Assembly: GCA_009705075.1 (NCBI GenBank)
Contig: WLCY01000027.1
Span: 1-7,108, forward strand
Length of the DNA: 7,108 nucleotides
DNA from: Actinomycetota bacterium
GTDB taxonomy: Bacteria > Actinomycetota > Actinomycetes > Nanopelagicales > Nanopelagicaceae
Direction: 5' to 3'
A model generated the notes under the pieces. It searched no databases, had not been told where the DNA came from, and saw nothing but the letters and a program-made list of their open reading frames with translations. Shown piece after piece: positions 6,258-7,108 of this stretch; position 1 is the stretch's first letter; each line of letters opens with the position of its first letter. Position numbers and translations under genes: made by a program.

Positions 6258-6263
6258 TAACTT

Positions 6264-7108
6264 ATGAATAATCTGCGCGGAAAATTGTTTCGCTTTGGCA
6301 TCTTTGCCGGCGGGATTGGTTTTATCGTCGCAGTCCTAGGCTTTGCGTACGCATATTTCACAGTAAACATTCCTGACCCAAATGCCTTCGTAAATAGCCA
6401 ATCAACAATTATTCAATATGCAGATGGTCAAGAGATTGGGCGTCTCGGTTCAGAAAATCGGACCGTGGTTAAACTTGCAAGCATCCCACTTCACGTAAGA
6501 CAGACCGTTATGGCGGCAGAAGATCGCAACTTCTACACCCAGAGCGCTGTTAGCCCGGTTGGAATTGCAAGAGCGCTTTTTAATAACTTGAAATCTGGTT
6601 CGTTAAATGGCCAAGGCGGTTCAACGATTACCCAGCAATATGCGAAGACTGCATTCCTAACACCAGAGCGCACGATAACTAGAAAAATTAAAGAACTTGT
6701 GATTTCTATGAAGTTACAGAATCAGATGTCCAAAGACGATATTTTAGAGAGTTATTTAAATACAATTTATTTTGGTCGTGGCTCATACGGAATTCAGACC
6801 GCTTCAGAAGTTTATTTTGGAAAAAGCGTAAGTAAATTAAACGTTTCCGAAGCTGCAATTCTTGCAAGTATTCTTCGCTCACCCGGTTATTACGACCCTT
6901 CTTACAGCAAAGAAAATTCCGATAGATTAAAAGCGCGTTGGCAATATGTCATTGACGGCATGGTTTCCCAGAAGTGGCTAACTGAAGAGCAAGCTAAGAA
7001 ATTAACTTATCCAGTAATTAGAGATCGAGTAACTTCAGGTGCACTTGCAGGACCAAAGGGTTACGTAATTTCTTGGGTCGTTCACGAATTAGCAAAACTT
7101 GGATTTAG
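6264..7108 (+). CDS. ponA: Penicillin-binding protein with GT51 glycosyltransferase domain, 3' end cut by window edge
   Basis: This is a bifunctional-type peptidoglycan synthase that polymerises lipid II outside the membrane. My translation from the ATG at 6264 gives 281 residues before the right edge. A short cytoplasmic N-terminus is followed by one transmembrane anchor (about 11-33). GT51 motifs come in order: MAAEDRNFY with catalytic E86, then GQGGSTITQQYAK (116-128), RKIKELVISMKL (140-151), DDILESYLNTIYFGRGSYGIQTAS (158-181, containing the second catalytic glutamate, E162) and SEAAILASILRSPGYYDP (195-212). In motif 1 the usual F-x-x-H-x-G reads F-Y-T-Q-S-A, so the histidine is replaced by glutamine. 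The penicillin-binding transpeptidase domain would lie beyond the edge. Its presence is inferred from gene context (DUF5318 neighbour, as at ponA1) and from the sequence continuing past the GT domain. A monofunctional GT is less likely. Confidence 0.94.
   Translation, partial: MNNLRGKLFRFGIFAGGIGFIVAVLGFAYAYFTVNIPDPNAFVNSQSTIIQYADGQEIGRLGSENRTVVKLASIPLHVRQTVMAAEDRNFYTQSAVSPVGIARALFNNLKSGSLNGQGGSTITQQYAKTAFLTPERTITRKIKELVISMKLQNQMSKDDILESYLNTIYFGRGSYGIQTASEVYFGKSVSKLNVSEAAILASILRSPGYYDPSYSKENSDRLKARWQYVIDGMVSQKWLTEEQAKKLTYPVIRDRVTSGALAGPKGYVISWVVHELAKLGF

Overview
The window suggests a low-GC, streamlined actinobacterium. I judge the base composition by eye as AT-rich, roughly 40-45% GC. The gene set is a classic actinobacterial near-origin block: murJ, a DUF6049 membrane-anchored protein, a mutT4-like NUDIX hydrolase, the HD-domain CCA nucleotidyltransferase, an MFS permease, a DUF5318 zinc-ribbon protein and a class A-type penicillin-binding protein. 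DUF6049 and DUF5318 are, as far as I know, essentially actinobacterial. Low GC, very tight packing and shortened accessory domains fit freshwater Nanopelagicales (acI, Planktophila-like), but that placement is inference. No gene-free stretch longer than about 45 bp exists in the window.

Layout. Positions 1-2987 hold a three-gene minus-strand operon read right to left: NUDIX, DUF6049, murJ. Both junctions are 4-bp ATGA overlaps, and murJ runs off the left edge. From 2988 to 3019 there is a 32-bp divergent promoter region. The CCA-adding enzyme follows on the plus strand (3020-4483, GTG start). Its 3' end overlaps by 35 bp the 3' end of a convergent minus-strand MFS permease (4449-5720, or up to 5786). 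The permease is head-to-head with the plus-strand DUF5318 gene (5764-6234). After 29 bp comes the penicillin-binding protein (6264 onward), cut by the right edge within or just after its glycosyltransferase domain.

How the genes relate. MurJ flips lipid II across the membrane, and the glycosyltransferase of the PBP polymerises it on the outside, so peptidoglycan export and polymerisation frame the window. DUF6049 is secreted, membrane-anchored and translationally coupled to murJ, so it is a plausible envelope partner. DUF5318 sits beside the PBP, as it does in other actinobacteria (Rv0049 next to ponA1 in Mycobacterium tuberculosis, from memory). The CCA enzyme and NUDIX protein are housekeeping neighbours in conserved order. 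The Streptomyces near-origin region has the same general order, with murJ and pcnA on the same side as the PBP (from memory).

Regulation. Transcription-leading genes lack a convincing Shine-Dalgarno at normal spacing, but each has a TANNNT -10-like hexamer 6-8 nt before the start codon. That is the signature of leaderless transcripts. The internal operon genes instead have purine-rich ribosome binding sites. I found no mobile element, CRISPR array, tRNA, rRNA or phage gene, and no convincing novel system. The most interesting items are the miniature DUF6049, the compact bidirectional leaderless promoters, the dyad at the permease/DUF5318 junction and the hairpin in the convergent overlap.
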